Assembly: GCF_023898865.1 (NCBI RefSeq)
Contig: NZ_JAGSOV010000067.1
Span: 1-64,000 of the forward strand
Reading direction: 5' to 3'
DNA: 64,000 bases
Source: Pseudonocardia humida
GTDB taxonomy: Bacteria > Actinomycetota > Actinomycetes > Mycobacteriales > Pseudonocardiaceae
The notes beneath the pieces are model-generated. The model did no database searches, was not told the origin of the DNA, and saw nothing but the letters and a program-made list of their open reading frames with translations. The stretch's first letter is position 1. Every line of letters starts with the position of its first letter. Positions 54,122 to 62,350 of the stretch are shown here, piece by piece. The position numbers and the translations under genes are program-made.

Positions 54122-54802
54122 ATGTCGCGCTACGGCCAGTACTGCCCGGTCACCCGGGCCCTCGAGGTGCTCGGCGACCGCTGGACGCTGTTGGTGATGC
54201 GCGACCTCCTGGTCGGCGCCACCCGCTTCAACGAGCTCGCCCGCGGCCTGCCCGGCATGTCGCGCGGGCTGCTGTCCAAGCGGCTGGGCCAGCTCGAGCG
54301 CGACGGGCTGGTCGAGCGCGACGGTACCGGCTACCGGCCGACGCCGGCCGGCGCGGAGCTGCACCCGATCATCTTCGGGCTCGCCGAGTGGGGCGCGCGC
54401 TGGGCGTTCGGCGAGCCGCGCCCCGACGAGCTCGACCCGACGGTGCTCATGTGGTGGATCCGCGGCGGCATCGACCCGGCGCCGTTCGGCGGCCGGCGGG
54501 TCGTGCTGCACGTCGAGGTGCCCGACGCGCGGCGCACGCGGTTCTGGTTCGTGGTGGCCCCGGGCGACGTCTCGCTGTGCTTCACCGACCCCGGCTACGA
54601 CGTCGACGCCACGGTGCAGTCGTCGCTGGGGGTGCTCTACCAGGTGTGGGAGGGCGTCATCGAGCTGCCCGTCGCGGTGCGCGACGGGCTGGTCTCGCTG
54701 ACCGGGCGGCGCGAGGTGCTGGTGCGCCTGCCCGAGGCGCTGCAGCTCAGCCCGGTGGCCCCGTACGTCCGGCGGGCCCGGGCCACGGCACCGGCGGGCT
54801 GA
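54122..54802 (+). CDS. HxlR-family transcriptional regulator
   Basis: The 226-residue protein has the HxlR winged helix (Y-C-P-V-T-R-A-L-E-V-L-G-D-R-W-T-L-L-V-M-R-D-L, recognition segment M-S-R-G-L-L-S-K-R-L, about 8-60) and a C-terminal SCP2-like domain from about 110, in which a hydrophobic ligand may bind. GGGGAGGACG precedes ATG 54122. It is divergent from the acyl-CoA dehydrogenase-like gene. It might also affect the acyltransferase cluster that follows 268 bp later. Confidence 0.9.
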   Translation: MSRYGQYCPVTRALEVLGDRWTLLVMRDLLVGATRFNELARGLPGMSRGLLSKRLGQLERDGLVERDGTGYRPTPAGAELHPIIFGLAEWGARWAFGEPRPDELDPTVLMWWIRGGIDPAPFGGRRVVLHVEVPDARRTRFWFVVAPGDVSLCFTDPGYDVDATVQSSLGVLYQVWEGVIELPVAVRDGLVSLTGRREVLVRLPEALQLSPVAPYVRRARATAPAG

Positions 54803-55070
54803 GGGGCGTCGCACTGGGCCGGGCGCGTGACGGGGGACCGGTACACCATCTGAACCACTCGCCGGAGCCGACCCGACGGAGCAAGACGCGCACGGCGTGT
54901 CGTCGAACTCACACACGATCGAGTGACGAGAGCGGGTTTTGCCGCCGTTCGTCCGGTAGCCAGGGCCGGGAGACCCGGTTTGTATGGGGGGACGGGCGCC
55001 GCGGCACGACGTCAGATCCCCGCGCGGACGGGCGTCCCGGGGCGCGGGGACGGTGGGCGAGAGGATGCTG
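54803..55070 (+). other. Region upstream of the oxygenase-acyltransferase-methyltransferase cluster
   Basis: This 268-bp region must hold the cluster's promoter. It is less GC-rich than its surroundings in the 54900-55000 part and contains tttgtatgg, a possible -10 context near 54980. No operator palindrome stands out. Confidence 0.35.
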
Positions 55071-55934
55071 ATGGTTGTTCCGGGCGAGGACGTGACGACG
55101 CTCGTCGACACCGGCCGCTACCCGCTGGCCGACCCGTCCGACCCCGCCCGGGCCGAGGTCGTGGCCCGCGTCCGGGCCGACCTGCGCGCCGACGGGTGCA
55201 GCGTGCTGGCCGACTTCGTCCGCCCCGAGCGCCGCGAGGAGCTGCGGCGCGAGTGCGCGGCGGTGGCGCCCTCGGCGCACACGGAGATCACCACGGTCAA
55301 CGTCTACAACACCGCGCCCGACCCGGCGCTGCCCGCCGGCCACCCCGCCCGCACCACGATGCGCCGGGAGAACGCCTTCGTCGCCCGCGACCTCATCCCG
55401 GCCACCGCCGCGGTGCAGCGGCTGTACTCCAGCCGGCTGTTCCGCCGCTTCGTGGCCGACTGCTTCGACCTGCCCGAGGTGCACGAGCTGGCCGACCCGC
55501 TGTCCGCGCTCTGCCTCAACGTCCTCGAACCCGGGCGCGGCCACCCGTGGCACTTCGACACCAACGAGTTCACCGTCAGCCTGCTGACCCAGCGGCCGGA
55601 GTCGGGCGGGGAGTTCGAGTACAGCGCGAACATCCGCTCCGCGGACGCGGAGAACCTCGACGGCGTGCGGGCGGTGCTGGAGGGCCGCGCCGCGCCGCCC
55701 CCGCGGCTGCTGTCGCTGCGACCCGGCGACCTGCAGCTGTTCCGCGGCCGCTACTCGCTGCACCGCGTGCGCCCCGTCGTCGGCTCGACCGCGCGGCACA
55801 GCGCGATCCTCGCCTACAGCACGCACCCGGGGGTGCTCGGCACGGCCGAGCGGACCCGGCAGCTGTTCGGCCGCCTGGCGCCCGCGCACGAGGCGCCCCG
55901 ACCCGCTGTGCGGGTCGACAGCCTCCTGGACTGA
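55071..55934 (+). CDS. BesD/HalD-family Fe(II)/2-oxoglutarate oxygenase, predicted hydroxylase
   Basis: The 287-residue protein has a double-stranded beta-helix oxygenase core with metal ligands H161 and D163 in W-H-F-D-T-N-E-F, H231 in Y-S-L-H-R-V, and the 2-oxoglutarate arginine R242 in A-R-H-S-A-I-L-A-Y. Overall it resembles the BesD/HalD group, which acts on free amino acids such as lysine. Halogenases of that group have Gly in place of the Asp, so H-x-D means hydroxylation here (established rule applied to this sequence). The substrate is not known. GAGAGG six bases ahead favours ATG 55071 over ATG 55065. It leads the acyltransferase and methyltransferase genes. Confidence 0.8.
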   Translation: MVVPGEDVTTLVDTGRYPLADPSDPARAEVVARVRADLRADGCSVLADFVRPERREELRRECAAVAPSAHTEITTVNVYNTAPDPALPAGHPARTTMRRENAFVARDLIPATAAVQRLYSSRLFRRFVADCFDLPEVHELADPLSALCLNVLEPGRGHPWHFDTNEFTVSLLTQRPESGGEFEYSANIRSADAENLDGVRAVLEGRAAPPPRLLSLRPGDLQLFRGRYSLHRVRPVVGSTARHSAILAYSTHPGVLGTAERTRQLFGRLAPAHEAPRPAVRVDSLLD

Positions 55935-55992
55935 CCGGCCCCGATCCCGCCCGCCGCCCGGCAGGCGCCCCGAACCCCGACCCGAGGACCCG

Positions 55993-57804
55993 ATGCACGC
56001 CAGCCCGGAACTGTCCCCCCGCACGTTCGGCAACGAGGACCTGCTGCCGCGGGTGCCGCTGCCGACGCTCGAGGAGACCCGCCAGCGCTTCCTGGAGTGG
56101 TGCTCCCCGCTGCTCACCGAGGAGCAGGTCGCCGCCACCGAAGCCGCGCTGGCCGACTTCGCCGCCCCCGACGGCCCCGGCCCGGTGCTGCACGCCGCGC
56201 TGCAGCGCTACGACGCCACCGAGGGCGTGCACAGCTGGCTGGACGAGTTCTGGGAGGACCGCTACCTCGGCAGGCGCGACCGGATCGCGCTCAACGCCAA
56301 CTTCTTCTTCCTGTTCGCCGACTCCGCGCAGGGCCAGGTCGCGCGCGCGGCCGGGCTCGTCGCCGGCGCGCTCGCCTACAAGCTGCTGATCGACGCCGAG
56401 GAGCTGGCCCCCGCCGTGCAGCGCGGCCGGCCGCTGTCGATGGAGCAGAACCGCTACCTGTTCTCGGCCTGCCGGATCCCCGGCGAGCTGCGCGACACCG
56501 CCCGCACCCCCTACACCGCGGAATGGCCCGGGCCCTCGCGCGAGCGCCACATCGTGGTGTTCCACCGGGGCAACGCCTACCGGCTCGACGTGATCGGTGA
56601 GGACGGGGCGCCGCACACCGTCGAGGAGATCGAGGCGGGCCTGCGCGCGGTGACGGCCGCGTCCGAGGTGTCCGGGCCCGGGCCCGGGGTGGGCGCGCTG
56701 ACGACCAAGGCCCGCGCCGAGTGGGCCCGCAGCCGGGCCCGGCTGCTCGACCACGACCCGCGCAACCGCACCGCGCTGGACACCGTGGAGACCGCGCTGC
56801 TGTGCGTGTGCCTGGAGGACTCCACGCCGGCGGGGCCGCGGGAGGCCGGCGACCAGCTGCTGCACGGCGACAGCCGCAACCGCTGGTTCGACAAGAGCAT
56901 CTCGCTGATCGTCTTCGCCGACGGCACCGCGGGCTACAACGGCGAGCACTGCCGGCTCGACGGCACCACCGTCATCGCCTTCCTGGACACCCTGCTCAGC
57001 CGCCCCGCCCACGAGCTGTCGCGGACCTCGGGGGCCCGGTCGCAGGGCGCGCCCGACTGGGCGCCGGTCGAGTTCGCGCTCGACGACGACCTGCGCGCCG
57101 ACATCGACGCCGCGGCCGTCGACTTCACCGCCTACGCCGCCGACACCGCTTCGGCGACCGTCGCGGTCGAGGGCTTCGGCGCCGAGCGGGCCAAGCAGCG
57201 GGGCATGTCGCCGGACGCGTTCGCCCAGATGTCCTTCCAGCTCGCCCACCACCGCTCGCGCGGCCGGATCGGCGCGACCTACGAGTCGATCGCCACCCGG
57301 CAGTTCCGCAACGGGCGCACCGAGGCGATGCGGGTCGTCACCCCGGAGGTCGTCCGGTTCGTCGACGCCATGGCCGACCCGGGCGCCGACGCCGCCACCC
57401 GCCGCGCCGCCCTGCGCGCCGCCGCCGACGCGCACGTGCGGCGGGCCCGGGAGTGCCAGGCGGGCGACGCCCCCGAGCAGCACCTGTGGGAGCTGCAGAT
57501 GATCGCCCGCCGGCACGGCGCCGAGCTCGGCGTGACCGGCCCGCTGCCGCTCTACGAGAGCCCCGGCTGGCTGGTGATGCGCGACGACTACCTGAGCACC
57601 AGCGCGGTGCCCAGCCCGCACGTCCGCTACTGGGGGTTCGGTTCGACCAGCCTGACCTGCATCGGCGTCGGCTACGCGCTGCTGGGAGACCGCTTCCACA
57701 TCTACCTCAGCACGCCCCGCTCGGTCCGCGCGCAGATGACGGCGTTCGCCGCGGAGCTGCCGCGCGCGGTCCACGAGCTGGACGCGCTGCTCGCCGGCGA
57801 CTGA
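55993..57804 (+). CDS. Choline/carnitine O-acyltransferase family protein
   Basis: The 603-residue protein has the two-domain carnitine acyltransferase fold. Catalytic H319 lies in Y-N-G-E-H-C-x-L-D-G; G-A-L-T-T near 234 and the S-T-S motifs near 535 (Y-L-S-T-S-A-V, then F-G-S-T-S) match acyl-CoA and carnitine binding. The N-terminus has the usual L-P-x-L-P-T-L-E-E-T-x-x-x-F-L. It should move an acyl group between CoA and the hydroxyl of a carnitine-like zwitterion. Such enzymes are mostly eukaryotic; a bacterial copy in a small cluster is unusual. ATG 55993 lies 58 bp after the oxygenase stop. Confidence 0.9.
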   Translation: MHASPELSPRTFGNEDLLPRVPLPTLEETRQRFLEWCSPLLTEEQVAATEAALADFAAPDGPGPVLHAALQRYDATEGVHSWLDEFWEDRYLGRRDRIALNANFFFLFADSAQGQVARAAGLVAGALAYKLLIDAEELAPAVQRGRPLSMEQNRYLFSACRIPGELRDTARTPYTAEWPGPSRERHIVVFHRGNAYRLDVIGEDGAPHTVEEIEAGLRAVTAASEVSGPGPGVGALTTKARAEWARSRARLLDHDPRNRTALDTVETALLCVCLEDSTPAGPREAGDQLLHGDSRNRWFDKSISLIVFADGTAGYNGEHCRLDGTTVIAFLDTLLSRPAHELSRTSGARSQGAPDWAPVEFALDDDLRADIDAAAVDFTAYAADTASATVAVEGFGAERAKQRGMSPDAFAQMSFQLAHHRSRGRIGATYESIATRQFRNGRTEAMRVVTPEVVRFVDAMADPGADAATRRAALRAAADAHVRRARECQAGDAPEQHLWELQMIARRHGAELGVTGPLPLYESPGWLVMRDDYLSTSAVPSPHVRYWGFGSTSLTCIGVGYALLGDRFHIYLSTPRSVRAQMTAFAAELPRAVHELDALLAGD

Positions 57805-57854
57805 GCCGCTCCCCCAACCCCGCCAGCCGAGAGGACAGAACCGACACGAGAGGA

Positions 57855-58739
57855 ATGCCCTTGCTCGACGACGACGCCCTGACCGGAACCAGCAAGACCG
57901 ACTTCACCGACATCTACACGCAGCCGGACCCGCGGGCCTACTTCAGCGCGCTGGTCGGGCTGGAGTACCAGATCCCGCAGCGGGCGCTGCCGGTCGTGGA
58001 GGCCGTGCTCGCCGGCGCGCAGACCACGGGCGGCCCGCGCACCGTGCTCGACCTGTGCTGCTCCTACGGCATCAACGCGGCGCTGCTGCGCCACCGGCTC
58101 GACCTCACCGACATCGCCGCCCGGGCGACCGACCCGGACCTCGCGGCCCTGCCGCCCGCCGAGCTCATCGAGGCCGACCGGCGGTTCTACGCCGACCACC
58201 TGCGCCGGCCGGAGCTGACCGCGCTCGGGCTCGACGTCTCCGCCCCGGCGATCGACTACGCCCGGGCGACCGGCCTGCTCGCCGACGGCTGGGCAGAGGA
58301 CCTGGAGGCCGCCGACCCGTCGCCCGAGCTGGCCGCGGGCGTGGCCGGGACCGGGCTGGTGGTGTGCACCGGCGGCGTCGGCTACATCGGGCACCGCACG
58401 TTCGAGCGCCTGCTCGGGGCGCTGGACGACCCCGGCGACCTGTGGCTGGTGGTGTTCGTGCTGCGGGTGTTCGACTACGCCGACGTGGCCACCGCGCTGG
58501 CGGAGTTCGGGCTGGTCACCGAGCAGGTCGAGGGCGAGACGTTCGTGCAGCGCCGGTGCGCGGACGACGGCGAGTTCGACGCCGCCAACACCGACGTCGC
58601 CCGCCGCGGCCTCGACCCGACCGGGCGCGAGGCCGACGGCTGGTACCACGCCGACTGCTACGTCACCCGCCCCGCCGCGGCGGCCGCGGCGACGCCGCTG
58701 TCGGAGCTGCTCGCCGGGGTGGGGGCCGGCACGGGCTGA
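57855..58739 (+). CDS. Class I SAM-dependent methyltransferase
   Basis: The 294-residue protein has the SAM motif V-L-D-L-C-C-S-Y-G-I-N-A-A-L-L (about 65-79), an acidic loop D-L-T-D-I-A-A and the later V-C-T-G-G-V-G-Y-I-G-H segment, with an N-terminal helical cap. The N-terminal F-T-D-I-Y-T-Q-P-D-P-R-A-Y-F resembles small-molecule methyltransferases. An N-methylation of the amino acid acted on by the oxygenase would fit the cluster; this is inference. AGAGGA directly precedes ATG 57855, so TTG 57861 is an alternative start. It ends 12 bp from the convergent clp-like gene. Confidence 0.8.
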   Translation: MPLLDDDALTGTSKTDFTDIYTQPDPRAYFSALVGLEYQIPQRALPVVEAVLAGAQTTGGPRTVLDLCCSYGINAALLRHRLDLTDIAARATDPDLAALPPAELIEADRRFYADHLRRPELTALGLDVSAPAIDYARATGLLADGWAEDLEAADPSPELAAGVAGTGLVVCTGGVGYIGHRTFERLLGALDDPGDLWLVVFVLRVFDYADVATALAEFGLVTEQVEGETFVQRRCADDGEFDAANTDVARRGLDPTGREADGWYHADCYVTRPAAAAAATPLSELLAGVGAGTG

Positions 58740-58750
58740 GCTTCGCGGGC

Positions 58751-60925
58751 TCAGGCGTCGGTGACCTCGATCGTCAGCTCGGCGCCGCCGAGCTCGCCGA
58801 GCAGCTCGCCGTCGCGCACCCCGCCGGTCACGTCCACGGTGACCCGCTGGCCGGCGCCCGCCCGCGAGCCGATGATCAGCCGGGCCAGCTTGCGCTCGAG
58901 CTCCCGGTTGATCGTGCGGCGCAGCGGGCGGGCGCCGAGCTCGGGCTCGTGGCCGTGCTCGGCGAGCCAGTCGACCGCGGCGTCGGACACGTCCAGGGCG
59001 ATCTTCTGGGCGGCCAGCCGCTGGGCGGTGCCGGCCAGCATCAGCCGGGTGATCCGGCGCAGCTCGTCGCGCCCGAGCGCGTGGAACAGCACGATGTCGT
59101 CGATGCGGTTGAGGAACTCCGGGCGGAAGTGCGCCCGGGTGGCGGTCAGCAGCTGGTCGCGGACCTGCTCGACCGGCTGCCCCGCCGCCGCGGCGGCCAG
59201 CAGCCGGTCCGCGCCCAGGTTGCTGGTCATGATCACGACGGTGTGGGTGAAGTCGACCGTGCGGCCGTGGGCGTCGGTGAGCCGGCCGGCGTCGAGCACC
59301 TGCAGCAGGGTCGCGGTGACGTCGGCGTGCGCCTTCTCGACCTCGTCGAGCAGCAGCACCGCGTACGGGGTGCGGCGCACGGCCTCGGTGAGCTGCCCGG
59401 CGTCGTCGTAGCCGACGTGCCCGGGCGGCGCCCCGACCAGGCGCATCGCGCTGCCCTTGTCGGAGTACTCGCTCATGTCGAAGCGCAGCAGCGCGTCGAC
59501 GCTGCCGAACAGCGCCTCGGCCAGCGCCCTGGCCAGCTCGGTCTTGCCGACCCCGGTGGGCCCCAGGAACAGGAACGAACCCACGGGCCGCTCCGGGTGT
59601 GACAGGCCCGCCCGGCCGGCGCGGACCGCGTCGGCGACCGCCTCGACCGCCTCGTCCTGCCCGACCACCCGCAGGTGCAGCAGCTCCTCCAGCTCGAGCA
59701 GCCGGTCGCGCTCGCCCGCGGTCAGCCGGGCCACCGGGATGCCGGTGCTCTGCGCGACCACGGCGGCCACGTCGTCGGCGGTGACGGTGGGTTCGGCCGA
59801 ACCGCCCGGCGGCGGCTCGGTGGCTTTGGTGAAGGCGACCGACGGGCCGGAGCCGCCCGCGGCCACCTCGGCGGCCTCGATCTCGCGGGTGAGCAGGTGG
59901 GCGCGCTCGTAGTCCTCGGCGTCGACGGCCACGTCGCGGGCCCGGCGCAGCTGGTCGAGGCGGTCGTCGCCGGGCTGGGCGGTCGGCGGGGCGGGCTCGT
60001 CGACGGGCGCCTGCGGCGCGCTCGCCGACGTGCCCGTGTGCCGGATCCGGGCGCGCGCTGCGGCCCGGTCGACCACGTCGATGGCCTTGTCGGGCTGGAA
60101 GCGGTCGGTGACGTAGCGGTCGGTCAGCTCCGCCGCCGCGACCAGCGCCGCGTCCTCGATCCGCACCCCGTGGTGCTCGGAGTAGCGCCCGGCCAGCCCG
60201 CGCAGGATCTCGATCGTGCCGGCCACCGACGGCTCCGGGATGCGGACCGGTGCGAACCGGCGCTCCAGCGCCGGGTCGCGCTCGATGTGGCGGCGGTACT
60301 CGCCCGCCGTCGTCGCCCCGATCATCCGCAGGTCGCCGCGGGCCAGCGCGGGCTTGAGGATCGACCCGGCGTCCATCGGCGCGCCCTCCGCCGAGCCGGC
60401 TCCGACCACCGTGTGCAGCTCGTCGACGAACAGCACGATGGAGCGGTCGGCCCCGGTCACCTCGTCGATGACCCCGGTCAGCCGCTTCTCGAACTCGCCG
60501 CGGTACTTGGTGCCCGCGACCATGCCGGCGAGGTCGATCGAGACGACCCGCACGCCGTGCAGCGCGGCCGGCACCTGCCCGTCCACCACCCGCTGGGCGA
60601 TGCCCTCGACGATCGCGGTCTTGCCGACGCCGGGGTCGCCCACCAGCACCGGGTTGTTCTTGGTGCGCCGCGACAGCACCTCCAGCACCTGCTCGATCTC
60701 GGTGTCGCGGCCGATCACCGGGTCGAGCCCGCCCGCGGCGGCGGCCGCGGTCAGGTCGCGGCCGAACTTGTCGAGCTGGGGGGTGCGCGCCCCCCGGCCG
60801 CCGTTGCCGCGCGTGGGCCGGTCGGGACGCGGCAACGCGTCGCCGAAGGTGCTCTCCAGGTTCTCGAACAGCCGCTCGAACAGGTCGTCGAACGGGCCGC
60901 CGGGACCGGGGCGGTCGTCAGGCAC
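58751..60925 (-). CDS. Clp-type AAA+ ATPase lacking the N-domain
   Basis: The 724-residue protein has two AAA+ modules: Walker A G-D-P-G-V-G-K-T at 96-103 with T-K-Y-R-G-E-F-E-K-R, and Walker A G-P-T-G-V-G-K-T around 435 with the D-E-V-E-K-A-H Walker B and L-N-R-I-D-D. A short UVR-like/linker segment (D-V-A-V-D-A-E-D-Y-E-R-A-H-L-L, about 335-350) lies between them. The usual double N-terminal Clp repeats are absent; instead 50 residues with F-D-D-L-F-E-R-L-F-E-N lead into the first module. It is a ClpB/ClpC relative whose partner is unclear. GTG 60925 has GGAGG five bases upstream. Confidence 0.85.
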   Translation of the reverse strand: MPDDRPGPGGPFDDLFERLFENLESTFGDALPRPDRPTRGNGGRGARTPQLDKFGRDLTAAAAAGGLDPVIGRDTEIEQVLEVLSRRTKNNPVLVGDPGVGKTAIVEGIAQRVVDGQVPAALHGVRVVSIDLAGMVAGTKYRGEFEKRLTGVIDEVTGADRSIVLFVDELHTVVGAGSAEGAPMDAGSILKPALARGDLRMIGATTAGEYRRHIERDPALERRFAPVRIPEPSVAGTIEILRGLAGRYSEHHGVRIEDAALVAAAELTDRYVTDRFQPDKAIDVVDRAAARARIRHTGTSASAPQAPVDEPAPPTAQPGDDRLDQLRRARDVAVDAEDYERAHLLTREIEAAEVAAGGSGPSVAFTKATEPPPGGSAEPTVTADDVAAVVAQSTGIPVARLTAGERDRLLELEELLHLRVVGQDEAVEAVADAVRAGRAGLSHPERPVGSFLFLGPTGVGKTELARALAEALFGSVDALLRFDMSEYSDKGSAMRLVGAPPGHVGYDDAGQLTEAVRRTPYAVLLLDEVEKAHADVTATLLQVLDAGRLTDAHGRTVDFTHTVVIMTSNLGADRLLAAAAAGQPVEQVRDQLLTATRAHFRPEFLNRIDDIVLFHALGRDELRRITRLMLAGTAQRLAAQKIALDVSDAAVDWLAEHGHEPELGARPLRRTINRELERKLARLIIGSRAGAGQRVTVDVTGGVRDGELLGELGGAELTIEVTDA

Positions 60926-60999
60926 ATGCACCTCCGTGGGACTCCACCCCCGATGGTGCCCTGTCGCGGCCGTTCGCGCCGCAGCCGGTGACGCCGGGC

Positions 61000-61620
61000 T
61001 CAGTCCTGGGACTGCGCCGCGCGCAGCTCGGCCAGCCTGGTCTTGAGCCCGGTGTCCCGGTTCAGCGGGTCGTGGGCCTCGTCGAGCGGGGGCTGCCCGG
61101 CGATCCCCACCGCGTTCAGCGTGTCCAGCATGTCCACCAGGTGCGCGATGCGGGCCTCCTGGTCGTCGATCGGCTGGCCGCCGTCGGCCAGGTCGAGCGC
61201 GCGGTCGACCCAGATCAGCTCGACGTGCAGCTCCGCGCGCATCAGCGCGCCGCGCAGCCGGGAGCGCACCTCGTTGCGCGGCAGGCCCGCCCACCCGGCG
61301 ACGGTGTCGGCGGGCTCGGGGAAGAGCCGGTCGTTGCGGTCGAGGTGGTGCAGCTCCAGGGCGTAGGCGTGCCCGTGCGCGCAGTACCGGCACCCGTTGA
61401 GCAGCGAGATCGCCACGCAGGCGAGGTGCGTGCGCAACGGGCCCAGCGCGCTCACCGCCCGGTCGAAGCGGCGGCTGGTGCGCAGCGTCCAGCGCAGCGC
61501 CTTCACCGGCCCGAGGTGCTCCACCAGCGCCGGCATGATCTCCGGCGGGAAGCCCCACCGGCGGCGGCCCAGGTGCTGCAGGACCCTGACCGCGGCGCGG
61601 TCGAGCCGGTTACCGGCCAT
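61000..61620 (-). CDS. AhpD-like/carboxymuconolactone decarboxylase-family protein
   Basis: The 206-residue helical protein has the AhpD-type redox motif C-R-Y-C-A-H-G-H (about residues 76-83) with the proton-relay histidines. In AhpD these support alkylhydroperoxidase activity; the substrate here is unknown. ATG 61620 has GGGAG upstream; a longer frame would add a low-complexity Pro/Ala stretch. It lies 75 bp downstream of the clp-like gene's start on the same strand and is probably a separate unit. Confidence 0.8.
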   Translation of the reverse strand: MAGNRLDRAAVRVLQHLGRRRWGFPPEIMPALVEHLGPVKALRWTLRTSRRFDRAVSALGPLRTHLACVAISLLNGCRYCAHGHAYALELHHLDRNDRLFPEPADTVAGWAGLPRNEVRSRLRGALMRAELHVELIWVDRALDLADGGQPIDDQEARIAHLVDMLDTLNAVGIAGQPPLDEAHDPLNRDTGLKTRLAELRAAQSQD

Positions 61621-61948
61621 CGTCGACTCCCTGCGGGGCGGGGTGGGGTCATCGTCGTCGATGTGCGCGGGTAACCGCTCCGCCGCGCCTGCGGGCCGGG
61701 GGTCGGCCGGTTCGGCGCTCGCGGTGGCGGACGAAGGTGGCACGGGAGCCTCGCAGTGGTCGGGGAACGCACACTCCGTCGTGTGTCCTCCCCGTCGCGA
61801 CCGCGCCGGGCGCACCGGGTCGAGCACCCCGGTCGAGCACCCGGTCGATCACTGCGGGAAGCACCTGCCCGAACAGTCGTACGGGCGGGGCAGCAGTGTT
61901 ACACCGACGGTGACCGCGCCGCAGCGGCGAGCCGGGTGAACCACTCGA
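61621..61948. other. Intergenic region with short tandem repeats
   Basis: The 328 bp upstream of the AhpD-like gene hold three near-identical 12-14-bp units of ccggtcgagcacc (about 61813-61851) and a CACAC-N6-GTGTG inverted repeat (near 61770-61785). No gene is visible. The repeats could be an operator array. Confidence 0.4.
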
Positions 61949-62350
61949 TCAGGTGGGTCCCGCGCCGTCGTCGGCGAGCCACGCGTAGGCGGTCTGGCGG
62001 GAGATCCCCAGCGCCCGCGCCATCGCCTGGATCTCCAGCCCGTCGCGCTTGCCGTCGCGCAGCAGCTCCCGCTGGCGGGCCCGCAGGTCCTCGACGCGGT
62101 CGGCCACCTCCCGCATCTCGGCCAGCAGCGCCTCGGCGGCCGGCCCGGCGCCCGCCCGCGACCTCCCCGCGCCCGGCCGCGGGAAGGCGCGTACCTGCTC
62201 GGCGTCCCAGACCCGCCGCCCGGCCGCGTCCCGCTCGGGCAGCGCGGCCGGAGCCTGCCCGCGCGAGACGTAGCCGAGCCAGGTGCCGGTCTTGACCCCC
62301 CACGCGGCCGCGCACTCGTCCGCCGTGAGCACGGCCGCGGCCGGGCTCAC
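61949..62350 (-). CDS. Small helix-turn-helix protein with two DNA-binding ends
   Basis: The 133-residue protein has an N-terminal MerR/excisionase-like segment (L-T-A-D-E-C-A-A-A-W-G-V-K-T-G-T-W-L-G-Y-V, then V-W-D-A-E-Q-V-R-A-F), a charged central helix and a C-terminal resolvase-like helix-turn-helix (A-M-A-R-A-L-G-I-S-R-Q-T-A-Y-A-W-L). Such proteins often bind DNA in modest copy; the target is unknown. GTG 62350 overlaps the stop of the M13 peptidase gene (GTGA), so the two are co-translated. Confidence 0.7.
   Translation of the reverse strand: MSPAAAVLTADECAAAWGVKTGTWLGYVSRGQAPAALPERDAAGRRVWDAEQVRAFPRPGAGRSRAGAGPAAEALLAEMREVADRVEDLRARQRELLRDGKRDGLEIQAMARALGISRQTAYAWLADDGAGPT

Noticed and set aside
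55071..55934. Amino-acid halogenase (BesD-like)
   Set aside because: The carboxylate ligand D163 is present in H-F-D, which excludes the halide-binding HxG/A site of known Fe/2OG halogenases.
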